A stretch of 64,000 nucleotides of DNA from Blastocladiella emersonii ATCC 22665 (taxonomy: Eukaryota > Blastocladiomycota > Blastocladiomycetes > Blastocladiales > Blastocladiaceae), in contig JANHCV010000002.1 of NCBI GenBank assembly GCA_025594325.1, positions 1,426,001 through 1,490,000 of the forward strand, read 5' to 3'. The notes beneath the pieces were generated by a model that ran no database searches, was not told the origin of the DNA, and was given only the letters and a program-made list of their open reading frames with translations. The translations under genes and the position numbers were made by a program. The first letter of the stretch is position 1, and every line of letters begins with the position of its first letter. Of the stretch, positions 32,060-42,658 are shown piece after piece.

Positions 32060-35000
32060 ATGTTCGCTGCGCGCGTCAAGTCGCAGCTCAAGAAGGCGCG
32101 CGAGGAGCTCGGGGCCAAGCGGTACGAGGCCGCGCTCGAGGCGCTCGACGACGTGCTGTACTACGAGCCCGACAACGTCAACGGGCTCATGTTCAAGGCC
32201 GCCGCGACGCAGAACCTCGACCGCTTCGCCGAGTCGCGCGCCGCGCTCGAGCGCGTCCTCGAGCTCAACCCGGCGCTCGCCGCGGCGTGGCAGGGCCTCG
32301 AGAAGCTGTTCGAGAAGACGGGCGACACGGACCGCCTCGTCCCCGTCGTTGAGAAGCTGCGCGACCTGCACATTGCCTCGGGCGACGGCAAGCGCCTCGC
32401 CGACGCCCTCGAGCGTCTCGTGGACCTGCACTCCAAGGCGGGCGACTGGCCCGCCGCCGAGGCCGCCCTGCGCATGTACCTCCCCGGATCCCCGGCCCGC
32501 GCCGTGCTCGAGTCCCCGCCCGAACCCGCCGCCGTCCTCATGCGCATCGCCGACATGCACGAGGCCCAGGAGGCCAAGGCCATCGCCGACGACGTCAAGC
32601 GCCAGCGTGCCCTGCTCGGCGCACCGCCGCTCGCCGTCGTCCAGGCCCGCGTCGAGCGCGACGTCGCTCTCAAGTCGCAGCTCCTCGACGTCTACGAGCA
32701 GCTGTTCGCCGCGGGCCCCGCCACCGCCGAGCTGCTCGCCAAGTACATTGCCTGTCTGCGCAAACGCATCGCCGTCACTGACGACGCCACGCGCCGCGCC
32801 GCGCTCGCCGCCACGCTGCGTGCCCGCATCGACGAGGTCGTCAAGGCGCGCCAGCCGATCGCAATCGCGCTCCAGTTCTTCCTCGACCTGCACGACGCCG
32901 CCGAGCCCGCCGAGTACCCGCGCGACGTGCTCGAGTTCTACGTCGCCAGCCTCGCCGATGCCGCGCCCGCGAAAGAAGGCGACGAGGACGAGTACCTGCT
33001 CGTCGCCAAGTGGATCCTCGACGGCAACGAGCCCGCCGACCTCGTCGACCCGCAGTCCATGTTCGGCGCCACCGTCACCACCATGCTCTCCTCGGTCGAC
33101 GACCTCGTCCTTTCCGCTGGCAAGCGCGCCCTCGCCCTCGCCGCCGACCTCGAAGCGAGCATGGGCGCGTCGTTCGCCAAGGCCAAACCGACCATTCGCC
33201 TCCGCCGCGCCCAGGCCCTCGTCCTCGAGAAGCTCGCCCACGAGGCCATTGCCGAGCTCAACGCGCCCGGCGTCGACCCCACCGCTGACCCCGTCCTTCT
33301 CGCCCGCGGCGACGCCCTCGCGCTGCTCGGCGAGCACTACGAGGCTCGCAAGTGCTTCGCCAGCGTGCGCGCCGACTCGGCGTGGGCGCAGTCGTCGATC
33401 GCATGGCTTGATTTCGTGATTGGCGACTCGGACGCCGACACGGGCGCGATCGCCGCGACGCTCGCCGCCATCGACGCAAGCTCTCTGACCGGAACCCCCG
33501 CCGCCGTGCACCATTTCCGCGTCGGCCGCGTCGCGTGGGCCGCGGGGCTCCACGCCCCCGCCTACACGCACCTGCTGCAGGCCGCACAGCTCGCTCCGCA
33601 GGAGTGCTCGTCGGCGTTCACGTACCTCGGCCTTGTCTTTGCCGCGCGCGGCGACCCCGAGCGCGCCGCCAAGTGCTGGTCCAAGGCCGTCGCTCTCGAC
33701 AAGGCCGACCACGAGGCTGCGGACCACCTCTCGGCCTACTACGTCGGGCACCAGCAGTGGGACCGCGCGATCGCGGTCCTCGAGGCGTCGACGGCCGCGA
33801 GTCCCCGCGTCGCGCTCGGGTGGAAGCGCCTCGGCATGATCCTCGCCCGCACCCACAAGTGCGAGGAGGCCGCGGCTGCGCTCCAGACGGCGAACCGCGT
33901 CGATGGAGATGATCATGTCGCGTGGCAGTCGCTTGGCGAGGTGTACCTCGCGCTCGGCAAGTTCTCGGCCGCGCTTAAGGGTACGGATATTCCGCCCTTG
34001 CTCAGCTTTCAAGGCAACAACTAACGCACTCTCGTACAGTCCTGCTCCGCAGCCAGGATCTCGTCGCCAACGATACCGTGACCAACTACCTCCTCGCCGA
34101 CGCGTACTGCAAGCTCGGCCAGTACACCGAGGCGACGGCGCTGCTTGACCCCAGCTTCCCGCCGAGCGTGCTCCTCGCCGGCGAAGTGTACAGCATGCAC
34201 GCGCGCGAGGTGTTCAACCACGGCCGGTTCCCCGAGGTCGCGCGCCTGCTGACCGAGGGCATCGCGATCCTCGAGGCCAACCCGCTGCCCAACACCAAGC
34301 TGTACGCGAAACGTCTCGCCGACCTGCGCGTCCAGTGGTCGCTCGTCCCGCACCACTGCCCCGACTACGCGCACGAACTTGCGGCCGCCGCCGACCTGTA
34401 CTCGTCGGTCGAGCTGTGGACCGAGGCCGGGATCGCCCGGTACCACGCGTTCGAGCACGCGGGCGACGCCTCGTTCCTGACGGCCGCGGAGGCCGACCTG
34501 CGCGTCGCCCTCGGCCAGTCGGCGACCGCCGGGACTAGCCCCGCGTGGACCGCCGTCGGGTGCGTGTACGCGGCGCAGGGCCGCGTCGCCCTCGCGCAGC
34601 ACGCGTGGATCGTTGCCGCGCAGCTCAACTCGTCCGCGGCCGCACCGTGGCTCAACCTCGGGTTCCTGTACCTCGACCAGGGCGACCGCGAGCTCGCCGC
34701 CCAGGCGTTCCAGCACGCCACGCTCCTGCTCGACCTCGACGAGCCCGCCGCGTGGATCGGCCAGGCCATGGCAGCCGACGCCGCGAGCGAGCGCGGCGCC
34801 GAGATCCTGCACCACGCGTGGCGTACCGGCGCCTGGCATACGCCCGCGCTCGCGCGCGTGTACCTCGCCAACGCCGCGCTGCGGCAGACCAACGCCGTCG
34901 AGGCCGAGGTCGCCGCGCACCGGTGGACCGAATACGCGCCGTCCGACGCGGCGGCGTGGATCGCGCTCGGGTGCGCGCAGGAGCGCACGGGCAACGCGCG

Positions 35001-36534
35001 CGGCGCCGTGGCGGCGCTCAAGACGGCGCTTAAGCTCGACCGGTCCAACGCTGCCGTCATCGGCAACCTCGCGCGGTGCCTCGCCGCGTCCGACCCGAAG
35101 CGCGCCATCGACCTGCTCCGCCGCGTCCCCGCCGCGCAGCGCGACGCATGGGGCTGGTCGGCCGCGTGGACGCTCGCGCTCGCCGAGCACCACAGCGCCG
35201 GGCACGCGTCGCCCGAGTCCCTCGCCGCGTGCCTCGCGTACCCCGCCGATACGGTCCCGCCGGCCGCGCGCGTCGTCCTCGCGCAGCTCCTGTACCGCGC
35301 GGGCGAGACGGCCGCGATCCCGTCGCTCGTCGCCGATACCGCGCCCGCGGCGCTGTGCGCGCTCGGCATGGTCACGGGCGACGAGACGCACATCGCGGCG
35401 GCGTTCGCGGCCGCGTCGCCCACCGAGACCCAGTACCTCACGTCCATCTACCAGGTGCTCCAGGGCGACCTCGTGGCCGCGCAGCGCGCGCTCGAGCGCG
35501 CCGTCCACATGTTCCCTGGCGACCCCAACGCCGTCGCGCGCCTCGCCCGGTTCCTCGTCCGGTACTCGGGCGCCCGCGCCCAGGTCCCGCTCGCCCTCGC
35601 CGTCGCGGCCCACGAGCGCGGCGCCGGTGAAGCCAAGACCGACGCCGGCGGCGAGCTCCAGGGCCTCGCCCTCGCCACATCCGGCCTACTCGCCGCCGGC
35701 CACACGGCCAAGGCGTGCCGCATGGCCCAGCGCCACGCGTTCATGCGGCCGAGCTCCGCGCGCGCGTGGCGCGGCGTCGTGCACACGGCGCTCGCGTGGA
35801 ACGCCGAGTCGCCCGCGGCCGTCGCCGACGAGACCCTCGCGCGGATTGTTCTCGCGGACCCGTCCCCGTGCGCGCCGCCCGACTCGCCCAACGCGTTTGC
35901 ACACCTCCTCACGTCCGCGGTCGTCCTCGCGCTCGGCGACCCCGCCGTCGCCATGCAGCACGCCGAGGCGGCCGTCGCGGCCGCGGGCGTCGACGTCGCC
36001 GCGCTCCCCGCCGTCTACCTGCGCCAGCTCGCGCGCGTCCTCGCGACGCACGGCGAGGCCGACGCCGCCCTCGCCATGCTCAAGCGCGCCATCGACGACG
36101 CACCAGCCGCGGCCGACCCTGTCGCCGGCGCGACCCGTGCTGCGGCGTGGCTCGAGCTCGCGGACCTGTACCGCCGCGTCGGCTGGGTCCCTGCCGCCGC
36201 AGCCGCGCTCGACGACGCCGCAGACCATCTCGTGGACCTTCCGGCCTCCGCGCGCGCGGTGATTGCCGCCGCGGCGAGTGTTGCCCAGGGACTCTCGGTG
36301 CCGACGGCGCAGCACGCGCTCGCGGCCGCCCGCAGCGGCGAGGCCGGCGAGATCGAGCGGTCCGGACCGCTCACGGTGCTCGAGGAACAGGCCCGCGGGC
36401 TCGTCGCCGTCGCGTGTGCTCGAGCTGGGTTCGCGGCGCGCGCGACTAAGATGATGGCGGGCGTCGCGCGCGCGGACCTCGTTGACGCGTTCCTCACGAG
36501 CGGTGGCGCGATGGCGGTCGACGCGAGCGCGTGA
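32060..36534 (+). CDS. SKI3: SKI3 / TTC37-like tetratricopeptide scaffold
   Basis: Spliced model of 1471 residues. Exons are 32060-33980 and 34040-36534; the 59-nt intron begins GTACGG, has ACTAAC as branch-like site and ends CAG, restoring AALK-V-LLRSQD across the joint. The protein is almost entirely TPR helices: it opens with SQLKKAREELGAKRYEAALEA and repeats the A..LG......A.....A....P pattern throughout (for example AAPWLNLGFLYLDQGDRELA and AAWIALGCAQERTGNARGA). Length and opening motif match SKI3 (about 1430 residues in yeast, 1560 in human TTC37). It scaffolds the Ski complex, holding SKI2 and two SKI8 copies. The head-to-head pairing with SKI2 supports the call. Confidence 0.88.
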
Positions 36535-37919
36535 GGTTTGGGTGCTTCAGAGACGAATACATAGTTTTGAGTCTGTCTCCAATATTTATGTCATGCCGTT
36601 CTCTTGCAGCGATAGCTCGCTCAACGGTACACTGGGGAGTGAAAAGATCAAGTCCGTAAGCCCCATGCCGACAGGTCAGGTGACCTCACCCGACTCAGGA
36701 CGCACTGCCCCGACACTGCTGCGCCACGCGTTCCTGCCCTGCGCGCGCCGGCGGACGCGCTCCATAAATCTCGCCGCGCTCCTCGCCCTCCACTTTCTGT
36801 TCAGTATCCAAATCAGTAGCGGAAATCTTATCTGTAAGGGTACCTACGGGGCCCTAACAATAATGTTTTTCTTTCCTGTGAAGAATGTGGGATGGTCGAC
36901 TTCTCTGAAGATAAAAAGACCCCTTGCCGTCAAAAGGTCCGACGTGTGAGGAATTCCGAGGGCTTACGCTACATGTTTTGCTACTTTGGCCTTTATTGTC
37001 GAGCTTCGGCTCTGGTGATCTGTCGCCGTATCGAGTTCACCCGCGTAGTGCACGGATCGTGTCCGACGCATGTGCTCGCGGTTGGGATGTAGCATACTCT
37101 GACCGCAACACCAATCTGCCCTTAACATCGTTCCCCTCAACCTTCGGTGAGCACTGACCACTCGTTAATCGGCGTACGGTGTAGGCCTGGCCCACAGCTG
37201 CACGGTCTCGGCAGGACTATGAGACATGAGGTCGAGAAGGCAGGACTATCAGAATTGAGGTTGAGACGGCCGGACGATCAGTGTTGAGGCCGCGAAGGCA
37301 GGACGATCACAGAGCTAAGTGAGAGCAAGAGTGGTCCACTTCACCTAGTTCATGGTGCGGCACCAAAGAACGCATGGGTGGAACTAGGCGTGATCGTCCT
37401 CGTACGGACGACGCTGGACGCGGAGCGTGCAGCCGCTGGCCAGCAACTCGTGGGTCGAGCCAAGCGGTTGTGGCGCGCGATAATCCTTCTCGACGAGAAG
37501 CAGGTAGGGCGAGCTCAGCGGGTGGAGCAAGCGCTCCGTCGTTGCTGCTGCGGCCCGACTAAGCTTACACGGCTGTCCTGGACTGAGAAACGACCGACCT
37601 TTGAGATGGCGACGGCGAGGCTCCGAGTCCCAGTTAGACAAGTTGCATGAGGTGCCATCTCAAAACCGAGAGTGTAGACGAAGCGCTCATGGAGATCGCG
37701 GAGGAGCGGCCAAGGAGGCGTGGCGCCCAAATCTTGGGGAGGGAATGTGCGACCAGGCCAAAACGCGACGCGACGAAGGTGGCGCAGCGATGCGCTGTGC
37801 TGCGCCACTCACTTTCACAGAGTCACCTGAGATCTGCTGCTTTCGCATTGATCATCATCTCAAGCAGTGCATAGCGAGGGTGCAAAGCAGTCCAAGCAAG
37901 GAAATGGAGTGGGATCGCC
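36535..37919. other. Intergenic region without a recognisable gene
   Basis: About 1.4 kb holding only short frames that I cannot support. It contains GCTGCGCCAC at 36718-36727 and 37799-37808, the reverse complement at 37779-37788, and a 29-bp tandem repeat (listed separately). Part of it (36780-37150) has lower GC than the flanking genes. Confidence 0.5.
37210..37325. repeat. 29-bp tandem repeat, about four imperfect units
   Basis: Units start at 37210, 37239, 37268 and 37297, each beginning GGCAGGAC or GGCCGGAC and continuing ...ATCAG..TTGAGG. The spacing is a constant 29 bp while the sequence has diverged. This is not a CRISPR array because there are no spacers. Confidence 0.8.
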
Positions 37920-37926
37920 TATAAAT
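37920..37926 (+). promoter_or_regulatory. TATA box of the split gene
   Basis: TATAAAT lies 82 bp before the ATG at 38002, in a C-rich context, at the spacing seen for other TATA-bearing genes in this window. Confidence 0.55.
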
Positions 37927-38001
37927 CCCAGCCGCCCTCCCTGCCTCAGCACTCGCTCCTCATCCTTCGTTCAATTCGACTACCATCGTTTGTAACACAC
38001 C

Positions 38002-38251
38002 ATGTCTGCCCAGATTGCCCTCGCCTCGTCGTCCTCGTCGTCCAAGGTGTTCTCTTCCTCGGCCAAGCTGCCGCTCAATGGCACCAGCATCAGCATGCCC
38101 AAGAGCAAGACCATCAACAACGAGTGCGCCGATTCGACTCCGACCCCCAAGGTCGGCACGCTCAAGGACCGGTTCGAGCAGCTCGTGCCTGCTCCCGGCT
38201 CGCCCACGACTCGTTCGCCCGGCTCGCGGTCCAAGGACCAGGTTCACGTCA
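38002..38251 (+). pseudogene. 5' part of a gene truncated by the left Helitron-like element
   Basis: From the ATG at 38002 the frame encodes a Ser/Lys/Pro-rich N-terminus (MSAQIALASSSSSSKVFSS, then LKDRFEQLVPAPGSP). It runs straight into the element at 38252 and after that reads only element sequence to a stop at 38340. The upstream TATA box and a good leader suggest a real host gene. A candidate 3' part lies on the opposite strand at 45373-44671, beginning exactly at the inner edge of the right copy. The phases match only if an intron spanned the insertion site: a CAG/GTTCAC donor at 38240/38241 and CAG acceptors early in the other part exist. Product unknown. Confidence 0.55.
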
Positions 38252-38763
38252 TTCTCAGCTGTAGCTTTAGCGAAGCTGAGTTTCTGTGGGAGCAATTGAA
38301 ACCTATCAGGCACATCAACCTTGCTCTTGTGGTCACATGAGTGGCTCAGTGACCGTTTTCGATTTTCGTCGCGCGACGAGTTCCGTTGTTTTTCGCTTTC
38401 ACTTCATTCCGACCCCTGCAACGTAAATCTGGACTGTGCTTTGCCTAGTCCCCAACAGTTCGAGGCTGTTCACTTCGAGGGGAGCGAGGTCCTGTGCAGC
38501 GGTTCCCGTGCGCAGGCGCGACGAGACGGACCTCGCTCGAAACTGACTGTTCAGCATCACGTGACCTGACATCAATCCTGTCTGGCTGCATTTTCGCGCC
38601 CTCGGAAGCTCTCCCACTCCACGCCCGCTCGCTCGCGCTTGCCGCTGCTCGTCGACGCTCTTTGAGACCTCCTGTGCTGACCAGCTCTTTACCCGCCACT
38701 CCTACCCCATGCAGCGCTTAATACTTCGCGATCCGGCGTCTGCCTGGCCGCCATGCGGCCACA

Positions 38764-38769
38764 TATAAA
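38764..38769 (+). promoter_or_regulatory. TATA box of the element-borne gene, left copy
   Basis: TATAAA lies 59 bp before the ATG at 38823. The same sequence occurs in mirrored position in the right copy (47486-47481). Confidence 0.55.
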
Positions 38770-38822
38770 GGCGCGCGGGCCGCCGCTGACAGTCCTTGCT
38801 CTCCTCCACCACTCGCAACACC

Positions 38823-40354
38823 ATGAACTTCTCTCCCACGTTCTCGCTGCGCTGCTCGTCGCGCTTCACGGTTCTCTCCAAGCTTCCGTCTCCGCCGTCA
38901 AGCCCCTTCCTCTTCTTCAACAACGAGATCCCCGTCCGCTACTCGCCTGGTGTTCCCCTCATCAACGCCAACGCCTCAACCGATCCGCTCGGCTTGCTGC
39001 AGGCCACGGCCGTCGCGTACCGCGGCAGCCTGCTCGTCGGCAACTCGTACAAGGCCGACGGCTTCATCAAGATTGACGTGTGCCCGTCCGTGATGGCTCC
39101 AACCTTTGACGCCCCCAAGACGCTCGTGTTCTACCTGATCGCTTCCAGCCTGCTCGGTCAACTCGACCCCGCCATCTGCTACCCCGACCCCGCAATCATC
39201 AGCGGCCTGTTCACCTTTGGTTTGGTCGTCCTCATCGATTTGTTCCCTCACCGCGCTCACACACATCTCCCACTTCTAGGCGGCGGCAAGACGTTCGCCA
39301 TGTGCCAACCCACGCTTGAACTGGCCCAGCCCATGACCGTCATGAACGGCACGTTGCAGTTCCTCAACCCGACGCACCGCGGCCAGCCTGCTCCCCGCGC
39401 AACCACGTGGTCCATGAGCTGTGTGATCCCGACCAACCGGTACGTCCTGATCCGCTGTTCGACTCTTCTGCGAATCTTCTCACTCACGAATCGATGTGCA
39501 GTGTGCATGGCAGTAAGGGCCTGTGGGTGATGGGCAAGACCATGCTCGTCTCTGGCCCGCTGTTCTGTGGCTTCGAGGGTGCGGCTAACAATGACCACTT
39601 CACCATGTCCTTGTCCGTCGCCTTCTTCATCACCGAGATGCGGTCGGTCGCCACTGCGACGGCTCCGCCTCCTTTGCAGGGCCCCAACGGTCCGCCCATG
39701 TTCACGGCCAGTCCCTCGTTGCCCGCCAAGATGGTTCCCGGCGCTGCGGCCGCGCCCGCTGCGCTCGTCCCGCTCATGGCCGCGTGCACCACCCGCTCGC
39801 CAACTTCCACCTCGGCGTCCATCAACGCGCCGTCGGGCGGCACCACGTTGGGCAGCACCACGTCTGGCAGCGCCACGACGCCGTCAGGACCCGCGGCGTC
39901 AGCTGTCGTCCAGGAGCTTGACATCAACCTGCAGGAGTGGGATGACGTCGGCAGCGAGTCCGACATGACCGTGGTTCCCGCGTTGTTGTCCGCCGTGACC
40001 AAGAACAAGAACATCACCAAGATCGTCGTCAACTCGGAGGCTGATGAGGAGGTCGACGCCGACGAGGAGGAGAGCAAGTGCGAGTTGGGCCCGTTGTCAT
40101 TGTCAAGCCGCGCACGCAAGATGGCCACCAAGGCCAAGGGCCGCGACAAGAACAAGACGGTCAAGACCCCGCCAGCCTCGCCCACCAAGCGTACCCGCAC
40201 GTCGGCCGTCAAGGGCAAGTCCGGCGCTGCCGTCCCTGCCGCCCAAGATGACGACGAGGCTGACGACGACGACTCAGCGACCCCGCCGGCCTCGCCAACC
40301 AAGCGCGCGCGTCGCGGTCCCGCCAAGGGCAAGGGCAAGGACCGCTTGGCCTGA
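38823..40354 (+). CDS. Element-borne protein of unknown function, left copy, three exons
   Basis: Spliced model of 469 residues. Exons are 38823-39219, 39280-39439 and 39502-40354; the introns are 60 and 62 nt with consistent phases. The N-terminal half is a globular, hydrophobic domain (NNEIPVRYSPGVPLINANAS, then GGGKTFAMCQPTLEL and GLWVMGKTMLVSGPLFCGFE). The C-terminal half is disordered and alternates acidic (EADEEVDADEEES, DDDEADDDDS) with basic segments. These include two copies of TPPASPTKR and a Lys-rich tail that looks like a nuclear localisation signal. It has its own TATA box and introns, so it may be a captured host gene or an element function. Not recognised. Confidence 0.65.
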
Positions 40355-40615
40355 TCCTGATCCTGTTCCTTCCTTCGTTTCTTTCGAAAAATACTTCTGC
40401 TGTCTGATATATTCCAAACTCTTTTTCTTCCAACTGGTTACTACTCGAATTTGTGAGGTGCTCGTTGACTGGCGAGCTCAAAGAGTTTACCCCTGAACTC
40501 TGAGAACGCGTTTCAAAGACGCGTTGCGTGACGCGTCGCGTTGGCGCTCGCGTTCGTGTTCTCACAACTGTGACGCGCGACGCGCAACGCGAAGAGCCCT
40601 CGCTTCTCTGTGCTC

Positions 40616-41450
40616 ATGGTCACGCTCAGCGAGGCCGGCACGGGAAAATCTTGGGTCATCAACTCGCTTTCCCAGATGTTCGCAGCACACGGTCGCTCAG
40701 ACATGCTCCTCATTGCGGCTCCGACTGGCGTTGCGGCTTCACCAATCAACGGAGCGACATTGCACTCGACATTCAAGCTCCCAAATCATCCGCCGCTTGA
40801 GTCGATTTCCAGCAAAGTGGCTCACGAGGCCAGGACTCGACTACGGCCTGTCAAGTTTATCCTCATTGATGAAATCAGCATGGTTGGGGCCTCAGTTCTT
40901 TCAATGATTCACACGCGCCTGATTGAGCTTTTCCACGAGAGCCGCGACCTTCCCTTCGCTGGTTGGCATGTCCTTGCATTTGGCGACTTCATGCAGTTCC
41001 CGCCCGTTGGTGCAACGTCACTGTGCACCGCCCAAGAAGTACCACGGGAACCCGAACTTGTCACCAACGAGTTTCTCGGCCTGCACGTCAATGGCGAACA
41101 AGTCCAGAGCGAACCTTCGAAACCTCAAAAGAAAAGGTCTTTGAGCGCGGACGCTCTAAACCAAGCGGTGGACCTTTTGGCGATCGCAGTTCCCCATTGA
41201 GCTGAGCTACGCGATCACAGCGCACAAGGCGCAGGGGATGACCCTGAACAAGGTCATTGCCGACTTCGGCGACCCCAAGCTCCCGCATCGTTTTCCTGCC
41301 TGGTACCCGTACATGGTCCTCTCTCAAGCGCGCAGGACCGAGGACATCCTCATCATCCGGTTCAACAGTCGGGTTCTCGTGCAGAAGGCATTACAGCACG
41401 TGGCGAAGGACATGGAGCGACTGTCCCTGCTGAGCAGGATTGAGAATTGA
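40616..41450 (+). pseudogene. Pif1-type helicase fragment, left copy
   Basis: Two frames together carry the ends of an SF1B Pif1-like helicase. 40616-41200 has Walker A (EAGTGKSWVI), APTGVAASPINGATLHSTF, Walker B (FILIDEISMV) and the motif III-like LAFGDFMQFPPVG. 41201-41450, in another frame, has the C-terminal motif YAITAHKAQGMTLNKVIADFG and ends in SRIEN. The middle of the helicase, roughly 250 residues by family size, is missing and the frame changes, so it cannot make a working enzyme. Position next to the 3' hairpin agrees with the helicase being the last domain of a Helitron protein, although the motif wording is closer to cellular PIF1. Confidence 0.75.
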
Positions 41451-41544
41451 TAAACTACTTCACTTTCACCAACTGAAACAGTCTCAAGAAGCCAAGTAAA
41501 GCTACAGCTGAGACCCAAGTGTGTGCGCAGCACACACACCTAGT

Positions 41545-42658
41545 AGATTTAATTTGCGGGATGTGGGAGGGGTCGAGACTTAGTGCTCTAATTCGCCATC
41601 CACCCGGTGCTTGGCGGCGGACACGTCACGCCCTTGCAGCTCCCTTGCGTTGCAGCCCGTCAAACCCAAACCCCTTGCGATCGCGGCTCTAGATCAAATT
41701 CCCCACACTTGTAAGATAACGGCCATACGTTGCAGCTTTTGTCCACATCAGCTTGGTCGAGGTCAACGGTTTCCGCGCTTGAAGGAGCAGCGCACACAGG
41801 TCGCGTCCGATTCTCAGCTATGGGCCTTACGTCCGTCTCACTAGTAATACGGGTGGGATGACCGAGCCGCCAGGACGAGTGAAAACGGGTGCAAGGATGG
41901 GGGAGAGAAGTCGTACTCGTACTGCTCGAGCCTAAAGAAGTAAGCCGCCCGGCCTGCCTGGGCCATGGATGGACGACGCGATGCGCCACTTGCGTGATAT
42001 GGCGGTGCCAATGATATCTCCCTGCCCTGTTCTCGCTTTCATGGACACAGTTTTTCTCCACTCGCGCGTCCAAACCGTAGCTGACCAATTCATGTGTGAT
42101 GCGCTCAGAAATTCGGGTACTTTGACCATATACCTGGGCTTCAATCATGCTACTTCGATCGACTCACTCTCGCGCCGGTAGCCATGTGAAAATCGCCGCG
42201 TCGTTCAAGCAGCGTCGACGCCCTGGGCTGCGCCACCCCGTGGCTGAGCCACCGCCACTCGGTCGCGTCCCCATTTTCCTTTTCGACGCCTCGAACCCGC
42301 GTTCCCTCCCGCTTGCATTCCGCTTTCCACTTTCCGAATCTGCCGTTGACAGCGGCCAGTGCACCGGATTGCGGCCGAATCCGCAGCGGCCGCTAACCGC
42401 AGCCGCAGCTTTCCGCTGGAACTGCGGCGCACTGCGGCGCCGCCCCCGCGTCTGTGAACCACACGCCGTGGCGCTTCGCCGCTACGTCCACGTTCCGGTG
42501 CGGAGCGCTCCGTTACCATGTGCAACGTCTCATCGGCATGCAGCTCCGGACCGTATAAGAACGGGCTGCTTCCCCGCCGCCTCAGACCGAGTTGATCATC
42601 AGCTCCTCATCCAGCGTCACCAACACCCACACCAAACCCACACCTCCACGTCTTCAAG
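41545..42658. other. Spacer between elements, upstream of the Gln/Ser gene
   Basis: 1.1 kb without a supportable gene. It contains GCTGCGCCAC at 42227-42236 and a TATA-like TATAAG at 42554-42559. The rest shows nothing I can name. Confidence 0.45.
42554..42559 (+). promoter_or_regulatory. TATA-like box of the Gln/Ser-repeat gene
   Basis: TATAAG lies 105 bp before the ATG at 42659, followed by a C/A-rich leader typical of a highly expressed fungal gene. Confidence 0.45.

Larger units (their letters stand above)
38253..41543 (+). mobile_element. Helitron-like element, left copy (3.29 kb)
   Basis: Defined by comparison with the inverted copy at 45375-47998. It starts TCTCAGCTGTAGCTTTA (38253-38269). 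The inverse of that 17-mer lies near the other end (41497-41513). Then comes a perfect 8-bp hairpin, GTGTGTGC-GCA-GCACACAC (41519-41537), and the end CTAG at 41543. A host T flanks both ends. A 5' TC, a 3' hairpin before CTAG, an asymmetric inverted repeat and T-T insertion are the features I associate with Helitron2/Helentron-type rolling-circle elements. It encodes a 469-residue protein and a degraded Pif1-like helicase. No Rep (HUH) nuclease was found, so it is non-autonomous. Confidence 0.65.

Noticed and set aside
32036-34012. 658-codon minus-strand open frame opposite SKI3
   Set aside because: An antisense shadow of the TPR repeats; Gly/Arg/Val-rich and without any motif.
34021-35613. 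530-codon minus-strand frame opposite SKI3 exon 2
   Set aside because: Antisense shadow with Arg/Gly-rich composition.
37210-37325. CRISPR-like array
   Set aside because: The 29-bp units are contiguous with no unique spacers, and the genome is eukaryotic.
40500-40600. Cluster of ACGCGT-like palindromes near the helicase remnant as an origin or cell-cycle box
   Set aside because: ACGCGT resembles the yeast MCB site, but such CGCG cores are common in this GC-rich sequence and nothing else supports an origin.
38253-41543. Cut-and-paste DNA transposon with terminal inverted repeats
   Set aside because: The 17-bp inverted repeat is not at the true 3' end, no target duplication fits both copies, and a hairpin plus CTAG lies outside it; the rolling-circle explanation fits better.
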